42,641 nt of DNA from Amoebophilaceae bacterium (GTDB lineage Bacteria; Bacteroidota; Bacteroidia; Cytophagales; Amoebophilaceae), in assembly GCA_023257955.1 (NCBI GenBank), contig JALRAY010000002.1, positions 1 to 42,641 on the forward strand, given 5' to 3'. Under the pieces are notes generated by a model, which had not been told where the DNA came from, searched no databases, and was given only the letters and a program-made list of their open reading frames with translations. The position numbers and the translations under genes are program-made. Within the stretch, counting starts at the first letter, position 1. Each line of letters opens with the position of its first letter. Below, in pieces: positions 1 through 7,818 of the stretch.

Positions 1-282
1 ATAAGACTAAGTCCAAGAGATAAAAAGTGGATAAAACAAAGGCTATAATGCATCAATCAAGCCGAATTGGATTCCTTTATGTGAATTGTAAACAACTCCT
101 ATTTCTTTTTCTCTTTTCTATGACTGTCTTTGTACACAATTCATACGCAGCCCTGCCTGCGTGTGGTTGCTTTGCCGCCTGCGACTTTTTGCAATGATGG
201 GTGAGAGGCGTTGTCATTTTATTCTTTACCGTGTGCTTGCGCTGTATGAATGTGTCACGAAGTTCGTAAAATATATTGAATG

Positions 283-831
283 TCAAGCTAACTTCCCCAG
301 AAACAAGACCAGATCAGGGAATGCTTTTAGATAGGTGTTGGCTAATTGTGGGTCTTTATCACGGATCATGATCTCATATTCTTCCAATGGCATCAAAATT
401 AGTTTTTCTATCTCTTTAGAGTTATAGGGGATGTTTTCTAAGGCAAAGTTATAGAAACAGAGGTACACGTCATTGAATTGCCTATCTATGTAGGTGGGAC
501 TGAGGGTTTCGTCGTGTCTATAAGAGAAGAGAAAATGTAGTCGCATGCGGAAGGGGTCTAGCTGAAGCTCTTCTTCAATCTCTCTATTGAGTGCGGTGCT
601 GCTACTTTCGCCGGCTTCTACATGGCCGGTCAAAGAGATACTAAGCATTCCTGGATAATGGTCTACTTGGTTGGAACGTTGCTGCATGAGGAGCCTGCCT
701 TTCAGGTCCAACAGATACAAATGGACGGCTCTATGGGGCTTGCCTAAGCGGTGTATCTCTTCTCTGGGCAGTACTTCTCCTGTACGTAAGCCGTTATCGT
801 TTAAAACATCTATTTTTTCTTTGCTTAACAT
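283..831 (-). CDS. Nudix hydrolase (IPP isomerase-like)
   Basis: A 182-residue protein of the Nudix fold, which hydrolyses nucleoside diphosphates linked to another group or, in the IPP-isomerase branch, isomerises isopentenyl diphosphate. The Nudix box spans residues 69-91 (GHVEAGE, then REIEEE); the metal-binding glutamates are present, but the usual Gly near the box end is Gln. The N-terminal part (DVLNDNG, then HRAVHLYLLD) resembles the IPP-isomerase-like group. It ends in a charged helix region without a membrane segment, so it is cytoplasmic. It starts 32 bases after the tatD stop on the same strand, so the two are probably co-transcribed. The family is clear; the substrate cannot be read from the sequence. 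Confidence 0.85.
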   Translation of the reverse strand: MLSKEKIDVLNDNGLRTGEVLPREEIHRLGKPHRAVHLYLLDLKGRLLMQQRSNQVDHYPGMLSISLTGHVEAGESSSTALNREIEEELQLDPFRMRLHFLFSYRHDETLSPTYIDRQFNDVYLCFYNFALENIPYNSKEIEKLILMPLEEYEIMIRDKDPQLANTYLKAFPDLVLFLGKLA

Positions 832-863
832 GGTGCGTGATGGTTTTATGTGATTATGATTGG

Positions 864-1667
864 TTACTGATATTGGGTATTGGATAATGGATATGGTAAA
901 TTAAATACACGTATGGCATTATCTGTAGTAATAGCTGCAATATCTGCTATCGGCATGCGATAAATCGTTGCTAACACTGCTGCGATATCCTTCACGTAAG
1001 CAGGTTCATTGCGCTTACCGCGATAAGGTACAGGTGCTAAGTAGGGGCTATCGGTTTCTAACACCAAATGTTTGAGGTCGATGGAAGTGATCATCTTGAC
1101 AAGATCACTGTTTTTAAAGGTAATCGCCCCGCCGATACCTAGTGCAAAGCCAAGGTCTATGATTGCTTGCGCTTCTTCAAGTGTGCCTGCAAAGCAGTGT
1201 ACCACGCCGTATAAGGTCCCATCTTGCTGTTTACGTAGCAAAGATAGTAGCTCCTTTGTGGCATTTCGCATATGAAAGACGAGGGGGAGTTTGTATTGCT
1301 TGCCCCAGCTGATCTGTATCTCTAAAGCTTCCTGCTGTTCTTCTTTATAGTCGCTGCTTCTATAAAGGTCTATCCCTACTTCACCGATGGCTATAAAGCG
1401 GTGTTTCTTCAGCCAGGCTTCCATCTGATACAGCTCCTGCTGAAAGTTCTTTTGCACGTAGCATGGATGGAGCCCTATCATCGGTTCAAAGATAGATGGA
1501 TGCTTTTGCTGAAAGGCTAGCATGGGTTCTATGGAGGAGTTGTCTATGTTCGGCATCAGGACTTTGGCAACCTCGGCGGCTTGCAGACGCGTTATCACCT
1601 GGTCTTGATCTGGTAGGAAGGCTTCGTCATATAAATGTGCATGGGTATCGATATAAGATATGGCCAT
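864..1667 (-). CDS. tatD: TatD family metal-dependent hydrolase/DNase
   Basis: A 267-residue TatD-type TIM-barrel hydrolase, a metal-dependent nuclease family acting on DNA 3' ends in repair or degradation. The expected ligands are visible in order: DTHAHL at the N-terminus, GEVGIDLY, FHMRNA, VHCFAGT and LETDSPYL near the C-terminus. Length matches the family (about 255-270). It is the first gene of a two-gene minus-strand unit with the Nudix gene and is divergent from atpG. A possible Bacteroidota -7 box on the minus strand (TATTTTTG, 1706-1713) lies about 40 bases upstream, without a convincing -33 element. The family call is secure; which TatD paralogue it is remains open. Confidence 0.92.
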   Translation of the reverse strand: MAISYIDTHAHLYDEAFLPDQDQVITRLQAAEVAKVLMPNIDNSSIEPMLAFQQKHPSIFEPMIGLHPCYVQKNFQQELYQMEAWLKKHRFIAIGEVGIDLYRSSDYKEEQQEALEIQISWGKQYKLPLVFHMRNATKELLSLLRKQQDGTLYGVVHCFAGTLEEAQAIIDLGFALGIGGAITFKNSDLVKMITSIDLKHLVLETDSPYLAPVPYRGKRNEPAYVKDIAAVLATIYRMPIADIAAITTDNAIRVFNLPYPLSNTQYQ

Positions 1668-1897
1668 AGGCGTGTAATTTTAAGGTGATGATGAATTATT
1701 CCTCACAAAAATAATAGTTTTGTAATAACCTATATGCGACAGAGAAGGGGTAGGTCACTATCGCACGCATTGTATGAATTCTTGTTTACTGTGCTAGGCT
1801 TTTTGCTTCCCTGTGTTGCTGCCACATCTTACACATGCCCCAATAATGTTTTTATTGCAATATTCTGATATTTACTAATCATCAACCCATCTTAATT

Positions 1898-2779
1898 ATG
1901 CCAAATATAAAAGAGATCCGCGAGCGGATACATTCTGTGAATGCTACGCAGAAGCTGACTAAAACGATGAAATTGGTGTCTTCTTCCAAATTAGCGAAGG
2001 CGCAACATCAACTATCGCAAGCCAGTAAGTATGCCGATCATTTGATGGCCGTCTTTAATAAAAGTATAGCGCATAGCCATGTGTCTGCTTTACAGCCGTA
2101 TCTACAACCTGGTGATGCACAGAAGCGGTTAATCATTATGATCAGCACGGATAAAGGGCTTTGTGGATCCTTCAACACCAATATTATCAAACAAACGGAA
2201 GCCTATCTCCAAAAACATCATTTATTCCCTGAGCAGGTAGATTTCCTTGCTATTGGCAAAAAGGCGAATAGTCATTTCAAAAAGCAGGATTATTACCTGA
2301 TGACTACTTATCAAATGATTGCTTCTCAGTTACAACTTAGGGAAGTGTATGAAGCTACCGATTGGATTATCCAAGCCTTTCTTACGAACCAGTATAGTCA
2401 TGTGGAATTGATATATAATAGCTTGGAAACTGCCGTTACGCATGCTGTACAGGTAGCGCGCTTTTTACCCTTCGATCGTGCGCTCATAGATGACGCGGCC
2501 ACACGCAACGTAGATACCGGTTATATATATGAACCTTCCCAAAGTGAATTATTGGAACAAATGATACCGTTACGACTTAGCACACAGTTGTATGCCGCTT
2601 TGTTGGAATCGAATACTGCGGAGCATAGTGCACGCATGACGGCTATGAGCAAAGCGAGTGAGAATGCTACTTCTATCTTAAAAGACTTGCGGATCACGTA
2701 TAACAAAACGCGTCAAGCGTCTATCACCAATGAGATACTGGAGATCGCGGCAGGGGCGGAGGCCTTGCGTAAAAACTAG
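1898..2779 (+). CDS. atpG: F0F1 ATP synthase gamma subunit
   Basis: A 293-residue gamma subunit, the central rotor shaft of F1 that couples proton flow through F0 to ATP synthesis or hydrolysis. The N-terminal helix (NIKEIRERIHSVNATQKL, then TKTMKLVSSSKL) and the C-terminal helix (ITNEILEIAAGAEAL) form the antiparallel coiled coil of the family; the Rossmann-like middle carries STDKGLCGSFN. Length is normal. No other atp gene is seen on either side: the divergent neighbour is tatD, and downstream lies 500 bases without a gene. In most Bacteroidota atpG follows atpA, so the operon has been split here. The gene looks intact. Confidence 0.97.
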   Translation: MPNIKEIRERIHSVNATQKLTKTMKLVSSSKLAKAQHQLSQASKYADHLMAVFNKSIAHSHVSALQPYLQPGDAQKRLIIMISTDKGLCGSFNTNIIKQTEAYLQKHHLFPEQVDFLAIGKKANSHFKKQDYYLMTTYQMIASQLQLREVYEATDWIIQAFLTNQYSHVELIYNSLETAVTHAVQVARFLPFDRALIDDAATRNVDTGYIYEPSQSELLEQMIPLRLSTQLYAALLESNTAEHSARMTAMSKASENATSILKDLRITYNKTRQASITNEILEIAAGAEALRKN

Positions 2780-3281
2780 TGTGGGAAAGAGCAATTGCAG
2801 CGTTTGCGCCTACTGCCATGCTGTTGTTTTCGTCTTCATGCAACACTTGCTACCGACATACTGTACCTCCCTCTCACCTCCCGCTTACCACAAATTTACC
2901 ATTCCAGTCGGGACTGGAGAGGTGGGAAGTTGCTGGAGAGTTCCTGCAAAGGCTATGCTGGGAGTGTGATATGTCTTCGGCTAGATGTAATTATATACAT
3001 AACAAGGCTGTGGAGGCCTATATTATTATTAATTGACAGAATTTATTCACCCATTTTATCGCCTTTTAAGGGCCTCTTTACCACAAATTTTACCATTCCA
3101 GTCGAAAAATGAATATTGGACAAAGATCCAATCTATTTCTATTCTCCAAGAACACAGAATTTATAATACGCCTAATTTACGTAACATAATAGAAGGTATA
3201 TTGTATCGTATGCGCATAGGATTATCTTGACGTGATTTACCGGATTTCTTTGAAAAAATGTAACTAGCTCCTAAATTATTT
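2780..3281. other. Gene-free region with repeats
   Basis: About 500 bases between atpG and the E2 gene hold no convincing gene. The short frames here have no recognisable protein signal and the same repeated DNA word falls in different frames. A 26-27 bp direct repeat lies inside (separate entry), one copy of which extends into a small palindrome, CCAGTCGGGACTGG (2905-2918). The last 150 bases are AT-rich and presumably hold the E2 promoter, but no clean TAnnTTTG box is seen. Confidence 0.5.
2885..3104. repeat. Imperfect 26-27 bp direct repeat
   Basis: The word TTACCACAAATTTACCATTC followed by CAGTCG occurs at 2885-2910, and again with one extra T at 3078-3104. The first copy runs directly into GGACTGG, making a small stem-loop with CCAGT; the second copy lacks the right arm. 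The copies are about 190 bases apart. It could be a dispersed element or the scar of an insertion; whether it recurs elsewhere in the genome cannot be seen here. Confidence 0.6.
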
Positions 3282-4592
3282 ATGCAAGACCTATCAATTG
3301 TAATGCCCAAAATGGGAGAAAGTGTGATGGAAGCAACTATCATCAAATGGCTTAAACAGGAAGGCGATATGGTATCGGAGTCGGAATCTATACTGGAAGT
3401 GGCTACGGATAAGGTGGATTCGGATATACCCACACCGCATGCAGGTAGGTTAAAGCAGATCTTAGTCCAACCAGGCAGCATAATCGCTATTGGAGCGCCT
3501 ATCGCCATTATGGAAGTAGAAGACTCAGTGATACAAGCTGCTCATACGGCTCCCCCTCCCCTATTTACGGCTTTACCTTCTACGACACCTGTATCAGACA
3601 TACCTGCTACGGATACCTCCGATACTTCCTCCGCTATCCCCTTTTATAACTCATCAGGCCGGTTTTATTCTCCTTTGGTACGCCATATGGCTGCAGCAGA
3701 AGAGGTGCAGTATGAAGAGATGTTACGTATCCCTGGTACAGGTAAAAATAACCGGGTAACGAAAACAGACTTGCAGGCTTATTTGGCACATCGCGCAAAG
3801 CCGAGCACTACCCCTTCAAAAAGCGTTTCCGCAGAGCCGGATTTGGCGAGCCTACAACAACATATGCAACCAGGTGATGAGATTGTAGCAATGGATCGCG
3901 TCCGCAAGTTGACGGCAGAGCGGATGGTCACGGCTATGCAAACGATCCCCCATGTTACGTCTTTTGTAGAAGCGGATGTTACGCATATAGTGGAAGGTAA
4001 ACAACAGCATTCGGAAGCCTTCAAAGCCAAGATAGGTATTGGATTGACGTATACGCCCATGTTCATGCAAGCAGTGGCGCGTACATTGCAAAATTTTCCG
4101 ATGATTAACGTAACCGTGCAAGGACACTATATCATCCAGCACAAGGCGATCAACATTGGCTTAGCGGTGGCATTACCGAATGGCAATCTAATAGTACCTG
4201 TCGTCAAACATGTCAACCAGCAATCCCTCACGGACTTAGCGCTGCAAACACATCAACTCGTGGACAAGGCTAGGAATTTTCAATTACTGCCTGATGACAT
4301 AGCAGATGGCACATACACGATCTCCAACATAGGATCTTTCAAAAACTTGATGGGAACACCTATCATTATGCAACCTCAGGCAGCGATCCTAGCTGTGGGT
4401 GCAATTGTCAAAAAACCGGTAGTTATCGATGATGGAACAGGCAATGATCAAATAGGGATTCGGCACATGATGTACCTTTCGCATACGTATGACCATCGTG
4501 TAATAGATGGCGCCTTAGGCGGACAATTTGTAAAGGAAGTAGCCGATGCCTTAGCCACCTTGGATGTTGGCCGGGAGCTACATAACTACTAA
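3282..4592 (+). CDS. 2-oxoacid dehydrogenase E2 acyltransferase
   Basis: A 436-residue dihydrolipoyl acyltransferase, the core of a 2-oxoacid dehydrogenase complex; it passes acyl groups from E1 to CoA on a swinging lipoyl arm. Residues 1-80 form one lipoyl domain with the modified Lys at about position 44 (EVATDKVDSD). A Pro/Thr-rich linker follows, then a peripheral-subunit-binding domain (about 127-168, FYSPLVRHMA to VTKTDLQAYL). The catalytic domain ends with YDHRVIDGALGG, carrying the His and Asp of the active site. The N-terminus (IVMPKMGESVMEATI) is closer to the branched-chain/general 2-oxoacid E2 group of Bacteroidota than to their two-lipoyl PDH E2. No E1 or E3 gene is adjacent; an E1 beta gene lies 28 kb away. 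Confidence 0.92.
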   Translation: MQDLSIVMPKMGESVMEATIIKWLKQEGDMVSESESILEVATDKVDSDIPTPHAGRLKQILVQPGSIIAIGAPIAIMEVEDSVIQAAHTAPPPLFTALPSTTPVSDIPATDTSDTSSAIPFYNSSGRFYSPLVRHMAAAEEVQYEEMLRIPGTGKNNRVTKTDLQAYLAHRAKPSTTPSKSVSAEPDLASLQQHMQPGDEIVAMDRVRKLTAERMVTAMQTIPHVTSFVEADVTHIVEGKQQHSEAFKAKIGIGLTYTPMFMQAVARTLQNFPMINVTVQGHYIIQHKAINIGLAVALPNGNLIVPVVKHVNQQSLTDLALQTHQLVDKARNFQLLPDDIADGTYTISNIGSFKNLMGTPIIMQPQAAILAVGAIVKKPVVIDDGTGNDQIGIRHMMYLSHTYDHRVIDGALGGQFVKEVADALATLDVGRELHNY

Positions 4593-4608
4593 CGCTCACA
4601 ACAGGCAG

Positions 4609-5235
4609 TTATGCCCAATCACCCCCCTTTTTCCAGCGTAGTGTATGTAAGAGGTGGATAATGTCTTCCTTGATAAACTGAATAATGGGTGCCAGATAGT
4701 CATTTTCTTGGGAGGTAGAAAAGTATACCACCCCTCTTAAAAAGTGTTCCACACCATCTGTGGTGTAAAATTGAAAAGGCGAAGACACTTGCCCTTGCAA
4801 GGTCATGAAAGTGGCGGTTACGCCAGTAGGGAACTGCAGTATATCGCTATCAATGGCAGAAGCTCGTACCTGGTGCTTCATGCACAACTTATAACAATCT
4901 TCTATGTACGAACGTAAAAGTTGTTTGTCTGCTTTTACGGGTTTATACGTAATCTGCACCTCTGCCTTAAAGGCTTGGTAGTATATAGTAATCCAATATG
5001 GCTCTGATGTGGCATATACAGGGTCTCTTCTTACGGTCGCATGCGCAGAGATTTCAAAGCGATAAGGCAAATCACCTGGCAATGGCACATAGGTGTGTGC
5101 AGGGAGCGGAATATAGGGATGTCCATACGGCTTAGGTAAATAATCGGGAGTGATAATGCTGTACCCTGCAAGCGCTGCTATCACAAGTAAGAGACTTACA
5201 ATGATTTTTATAAAATGATGTTTTCGAAGTCGCAT
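4609..5235 (-). CDS. gldD: GldD-like gliding motility protein
   Basis: A 208-residue protein recognised as GldD from its conserved blocks: YLPKPYGHPYI, LPYRFEISAHA, YWITIYYQAFKAEVQITYKP, and the C-terminal FYTTDGVEHFLRGVVYF and TLRWKKG. GldD is an envelope lipoprotein needed for gliding in Flavobacterium. Residues 8-26 form a hydrophobic segment, but the lipobox position reads LAGY where LAGC is expected; the codon is TAC, one base from TGC. The protein is therefore probably anchored by an uncleaved signal helix or exported without a lipid. It is convergent with the E2 gene (16-base gap). A TAGGTTTG box on the minus strand (5269-5276) is a possible -7 element. Its role in a presumably non-gliding symbiont is unknown. 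Confidence 0.8.
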   Translation of the reverse strand: MRLRKHHFIKIIVSLLLVIAALAGYSIITPDYLPKPYGHPYIPLPAHTYVPLPGDLPYRFEISAHATVRRDPVYATSEPYWITIYYQAFKAEVQITYKPVKADKQLLRSYIEDCYKLCMKHQVRASAIDSDILQFPTGVTATFMTLQGQVSSPFQFYTTDGVEHFLRGVVYFSTSQENDYLAPIIQFIKEDIIHLLHTLRWKKGGDWA

Positions 5236-5347
5236 AATAAAAAACGGAGGTTAAACACTGCTACAAAACAAACCTAAGAGTACGTTAGTTACTATAAAAA
5301 TACCAAGATTGATGGCTTGCATATAGCGATTGCAATGCTATTTAAAA

Positions 5348-5421
5348 TTTGAATGCGTTGCTTGATGATGTACTTTTGTGGCATTCAAATGAGCGCATTT
5401 ACTTTGGCTAACGCATTCAAA
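5348..5421. repeat. 12-bp inverted repeat before Rpn-type gene
   Basis: TTTGAATGCGTT (5348-5359) and AACGCATTCAAA (5410-5421) are perfect complements 50 bases apart, and a third partial copy (GCATTCAAAT, 5381-5390) lies between them. It sits about 60 bases upstream of the Rpn-type nuclease/transposase start. It may be an operator, a transcript hairpin or an element end; nothing in the sequence decides. Confidence 0.5.
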
Positions 5422-5483
5422 GGGCATGAATCTATCCAAGCCACTTTAAGGCATTGAAACAAGTATATTTTAAAACTACGCAT

Positions 5484-6464
5484 ATGACATTATCAAAATT
5501 TTTAGACCCAAAAAACGATGTAGCCTTCCGGCAGATATTTGGCACGGAAGCACATAAAGACCTTCTAATACATTTTATCAATGATATGTTAGACCTAGAA
5601 GGCAAGGAGCAAATAATGGAAGTCGACTTTATATCTCCTATCCAAAACCCTGCAATAAGTTGTAAAAAAGAAAGTATAGTCGATGTCTTATGTAAGGATA
5701 AAACAGGCACACAGATTATTGTAGAGATGCAAGTAGCGCCCACCAAAGGCTTTGAGAAAAGAGCCCAATATTATGCTTCCAAAGCTTTTGTAAACCAATT
5801 AAATAAAGGGCAAGAAGCAGATGGGCAATACGAAAATTTGAAAGGCGTCATCTTTATTGCGATTGTCGACTACCCTATATTCCCTAATAAAACGGACCTG
5901 AAATCCGAGCACGTAATTACAGACAAGAAAACCCATGAAAACGACCTAAAAGGTTTGAAGTTCATATTTATAGCCCTTCCCAATTTAAACAAGAATAAGG
6001 TAGCCGATCTGGAAACAGTCCTAGAGAAATGGTGTTATTTCTTTAATTATGCCGAAGAAACCAGTGAAGCTGATATGGCTAAAATTGCAGCGTCGTGTAA
6101 GGCTATAGGAGAAGCTTATGAAGCAGTGAACCAGTTTAACTGGAGTGAAGAACAACTGATGGCTTATGAGGACGAAAAAAAACGAATTGCCGATAATAGA
6201 TCTGCTTTGAGGTATCAATTAGATGAAGCAAAAAATGAAGGGATGGAACAAGGACGACAGGAAGGCATTGAAAAAGGAATAGAGCAAGGGATAGAAAAAG
6301 GGATAGAAAAAGGGATAGAAAAAGGGATAGAAAAAGGGATAGAAAAAGGGATAGAAAAAGAAAAATTAAATACCGCTAAAAATATGCTAGCAGATAACTT
6401 CGATATTGAAGTGATCAAAAAAATCACAGGTCTATCAGTAGATACAATAAAGGCTTTAAAATAA
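5484..6464 (+). CDS. Rpn/PD-(D/E)XK nuclease family transposase
   Basis: A PD-(D/E)XK nuclease of the Rpn/transposase-related group, common in Amoebophilaceae and other Bacteroidota; relatives (RpnA) promote RecA-independent recombination. The start chosen at 5484 gives 326 residues beginning MTLSKFLDPKNDVAF, the normal family N-terminus; an ATG at 5454 would add ten residues. The catalytic core is seen as VDVLCKDKTGTQIIVEMQ, with Asp and the Glu-x-Gln variant. The C-terminal part has tandem four-residue GIEK repeats (DNA 6288-6359), then a short conserved tail. Because the repeat is 12 bp, copy-number changes alter length but not frame. The gene appears intact and stands alone, 177 bases before marC. 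Confidence 0.88.
   Translation: MTLSKFLDPKNDVAFRQIFGTEAHKDLLIHFINDMLDLEGKEQIMEVDFISPIQNPAISCKKESIVDVLCKDKTGTQIIVEMQVAPTKGFEKRAQYYASKAFVNQLNKGQEADGQYENLKGVIFIAIVDYPIFPNKTDLKSEHVITDKKTHENDLKGLKFIFIALPNLNKNKVADLETVLEKWCYFFNYAEETSEADMAKIAASCKAIGEAYEAVNQFNWSEEQLMAYEDEKKRIADNRSALRYQLDEAKNEGMEQGRQEGIEKGIEQGIEKGIEKGIEKGIEKGIEKGIEKEKLNTAKNMLADNFDIEVIKKITGLSVDTIKALK
6288..6359 (+). repeat. Six perfect 12-bp tandem repeats
   Basis: The unit GGGATAGAAAAA occurs six times without a mismatch, each coding GIEK, with degenerate copies just upstream (GGAATAGAGCAA). It lies inside the C-terminal part of the Rpn-type gene. Perfect identity suggests recent slippage; every copy change keeps the frame. Confidence 0.95.
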
Positions 6465-6641
6465 GTACATCGTTGATACTATCTAATGCGTATAATTTGC
6501 TTTTCATGCGCTTCCCGTTGCTTTTTTTACTAATTTCGATGCCCACTTCATGTCTTGACAAAGAACTATTGGGGGAACGTTACATTATGGCAGCCAAGAC
6601 CCTTTACATTTTTATAGCTACACTTATTACATATTCACATT

Positions 6642-7235
6642 TTGAAAAGTTTATATACATTATCCCAAACATTTAGCTTGCAGCAATTCCTTTCCTGTTG
6701 TTGTATCTTATTCGCGACTTTAAATGCGCCGGGCAATCTTGCCGTTGTCGTCAATATGCGTAAACAAGGGAATGCTATCGATCCGTGGAAGATAGCTATA
6801 GTGGCTATCTTCTTGATGTTTTCTTTTTTGCTAGGTGGTTCTTTTGTCCTTCAGTTATTTGGTATTAATACCCCTTCATTCATTCTCGCAGGTAGTATCA
6901 TCATCTTGCTACTGGGCTTAGATATGTGTCTAAACATTTCCATCTTCAAGATGGATCCGGATACGCTTACAGCATCTGTGGTACCATTGGCGTTTCCCAT
7001 CATTGTAGGTCCGGGAACATTTTCTATGCTTTTAATCTTGAAAGCAGAATACCAATTCCTAGCCATAGTATTAGCTAGTCTTGCCAATGTGGTTATTATC
7101 TACTTTATGTTAAAATACTCGGAGTGGTTAGAAAGAAGGATAGGTAAACTAGGGATAGCTATCATTCAGAAATTTATGGGCCTGATGTTAATAGCGATGG
7201 CCTTTCAACATTTTAAGACACATCTTTTTGGGTAA
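6642..7235 (+). CDS. MarC family inner-membrane protein
   Basis: A 197-residue polytopic membrane protein of the MarC/UPF0056 family; its transport function is not established. Six hydrophobic segments are visible. Family blocks include LFATLNAPGNLAVVV in the first helix, the second half PLAFPIIVGPGTFSMLL, and a C-terminal RRIGKLGIAIIQKFMGLMLI. The start used is TTG at 6642; an in-frame TTG at 6678 is possible, and no ATG lies early enough. The stop overlaps the rnhA start by eight bases, so the two are likely translated together. A weak open frame just upstream (from 6506) with a lipoprotein-like start is not called. Confidence 0.88.
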   Translation: MKSLYTLSQTFSLQQFLSCCCILFATLNAPGNLAVVVNMRKQGNAIDPWKIAIVAIFLMFSFLLGGSFVLQLFGINTPSFILAGSIIILLLGLDMCLNISIFKMDPDTLTASVVPLAFPIIVGPGTFSMLLILKAEYQFLAIVLASLANVVIIYFMLKYSEWLERRIGKLGIAIIQKFMGLMLIAMAFQHFKTHLFG

Positions 7236-7818
7236 CTTCATTCAAGTATATACGGATGGCGCTGCTAGCGGTAATCCAGGCCCCGGAGCATATGCGGCAG
7301 TTTTGCAAGCTAAAAACGGTTATAAAGAATTAGTCCATGGGTTCAGAAAGACTACGAATAATCGCATGGAGTTATGGGCAGTTATTGCTGCCTTAGAAGC
7401 GTTGAAAGCGCAGCAGCAAGAGGTAAGGATATACTCAGACTCGCGGTATGTAGTGGATGCGGTAGAAAAACGATGGTTGCATACGTGGATACAAAATGGC
7501 TTTAAGAACAAGAAAAACCCAGACCTTTGGCAACGATTCTGGAAGGTTTATAACCAGCATAAAGTAACCCTAACATGGGTAAAGGGGCATGCTAATATCC
7601 CATTGAATGAACGGTGTGATCAACTGGCTACGAAATGTATCAAAACAGGCCCTTGGGATATAGATACGGTGTATGAAAATGAGATTGCTGGATCCACTAA
7701 TAAAGGTAGTTCCTCCCCCCCCTTCACTTTGCTTAACAATACCTCACCGAAAGCTAGCCCGCATCAAGCGATCATTGATAGCTCTACCAATCCCTCTATC
7801 CGGCACATATGTACTTAG
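7228..7818 (+). CDS. rnhA: Ribonuclease HI
   Basis: A 196-residue RNase HI, which cuts the RNA strand of RNA-DNA hybrids (R-loops, replication primers). Active-site residues are all present: Asp10 (YTDGAASGNPGPGAYA), Glu48 (NNRMELWAV), Asp71 (YSDSRYV), and His121 and Asp131 (GHANIPLNERCDQLA). The start is TTG, overlapping the marC stop by eight bases. The family core ends near residue 150; the last 45 residues are a low-complexity Ser/Pro/Thr tail that comes from reading antisense into the 3' end of the convergent sua5 gene (75-base overlap). The tail probably arose by loss of an earlier stop. Confidence 0.95.
   Translation: MGNFIQVYTDGAASGNPGPGAYAAVLQAKNGYKELVHGFRKTTNNRMELWAVIAALEALKAQQQEVRIYSDSRYVVDAVEKRWLHTWIQNGFKNKKNPDLWQRFWKVYNQHKVTLTWVKGHANIPLNERCDQLATKCIKTGPWDIDTVYENEIAGSTNKGSSSPPFTLLNNTSPKASPHQAIIDSSTNPSIRHICT

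Noticed and set aside
77..286. 69-codon minus-strand frame at the left end
   Set aside because: Basic, low-similarity composition, no domain or signal, overlaps the Nudix stop; looks like chance.
2730..3230. Several overlapping short plus-strand frames after atpG
   Set aside because: They share the same repeated DNA in different frames and show no protein family; the repeat explains them.
6215..6427. Minus-strand frame rich in SIPF repeats
   Set aside because: It is the antisense shadow of the GIEK tandem repeats.
6473..6676. 67-codon frame before marC with a possible lipoprotein signal
   Set aside because: The lipobox is poor (Pro at -3) and the frame runs into the marC start; too weak to call.
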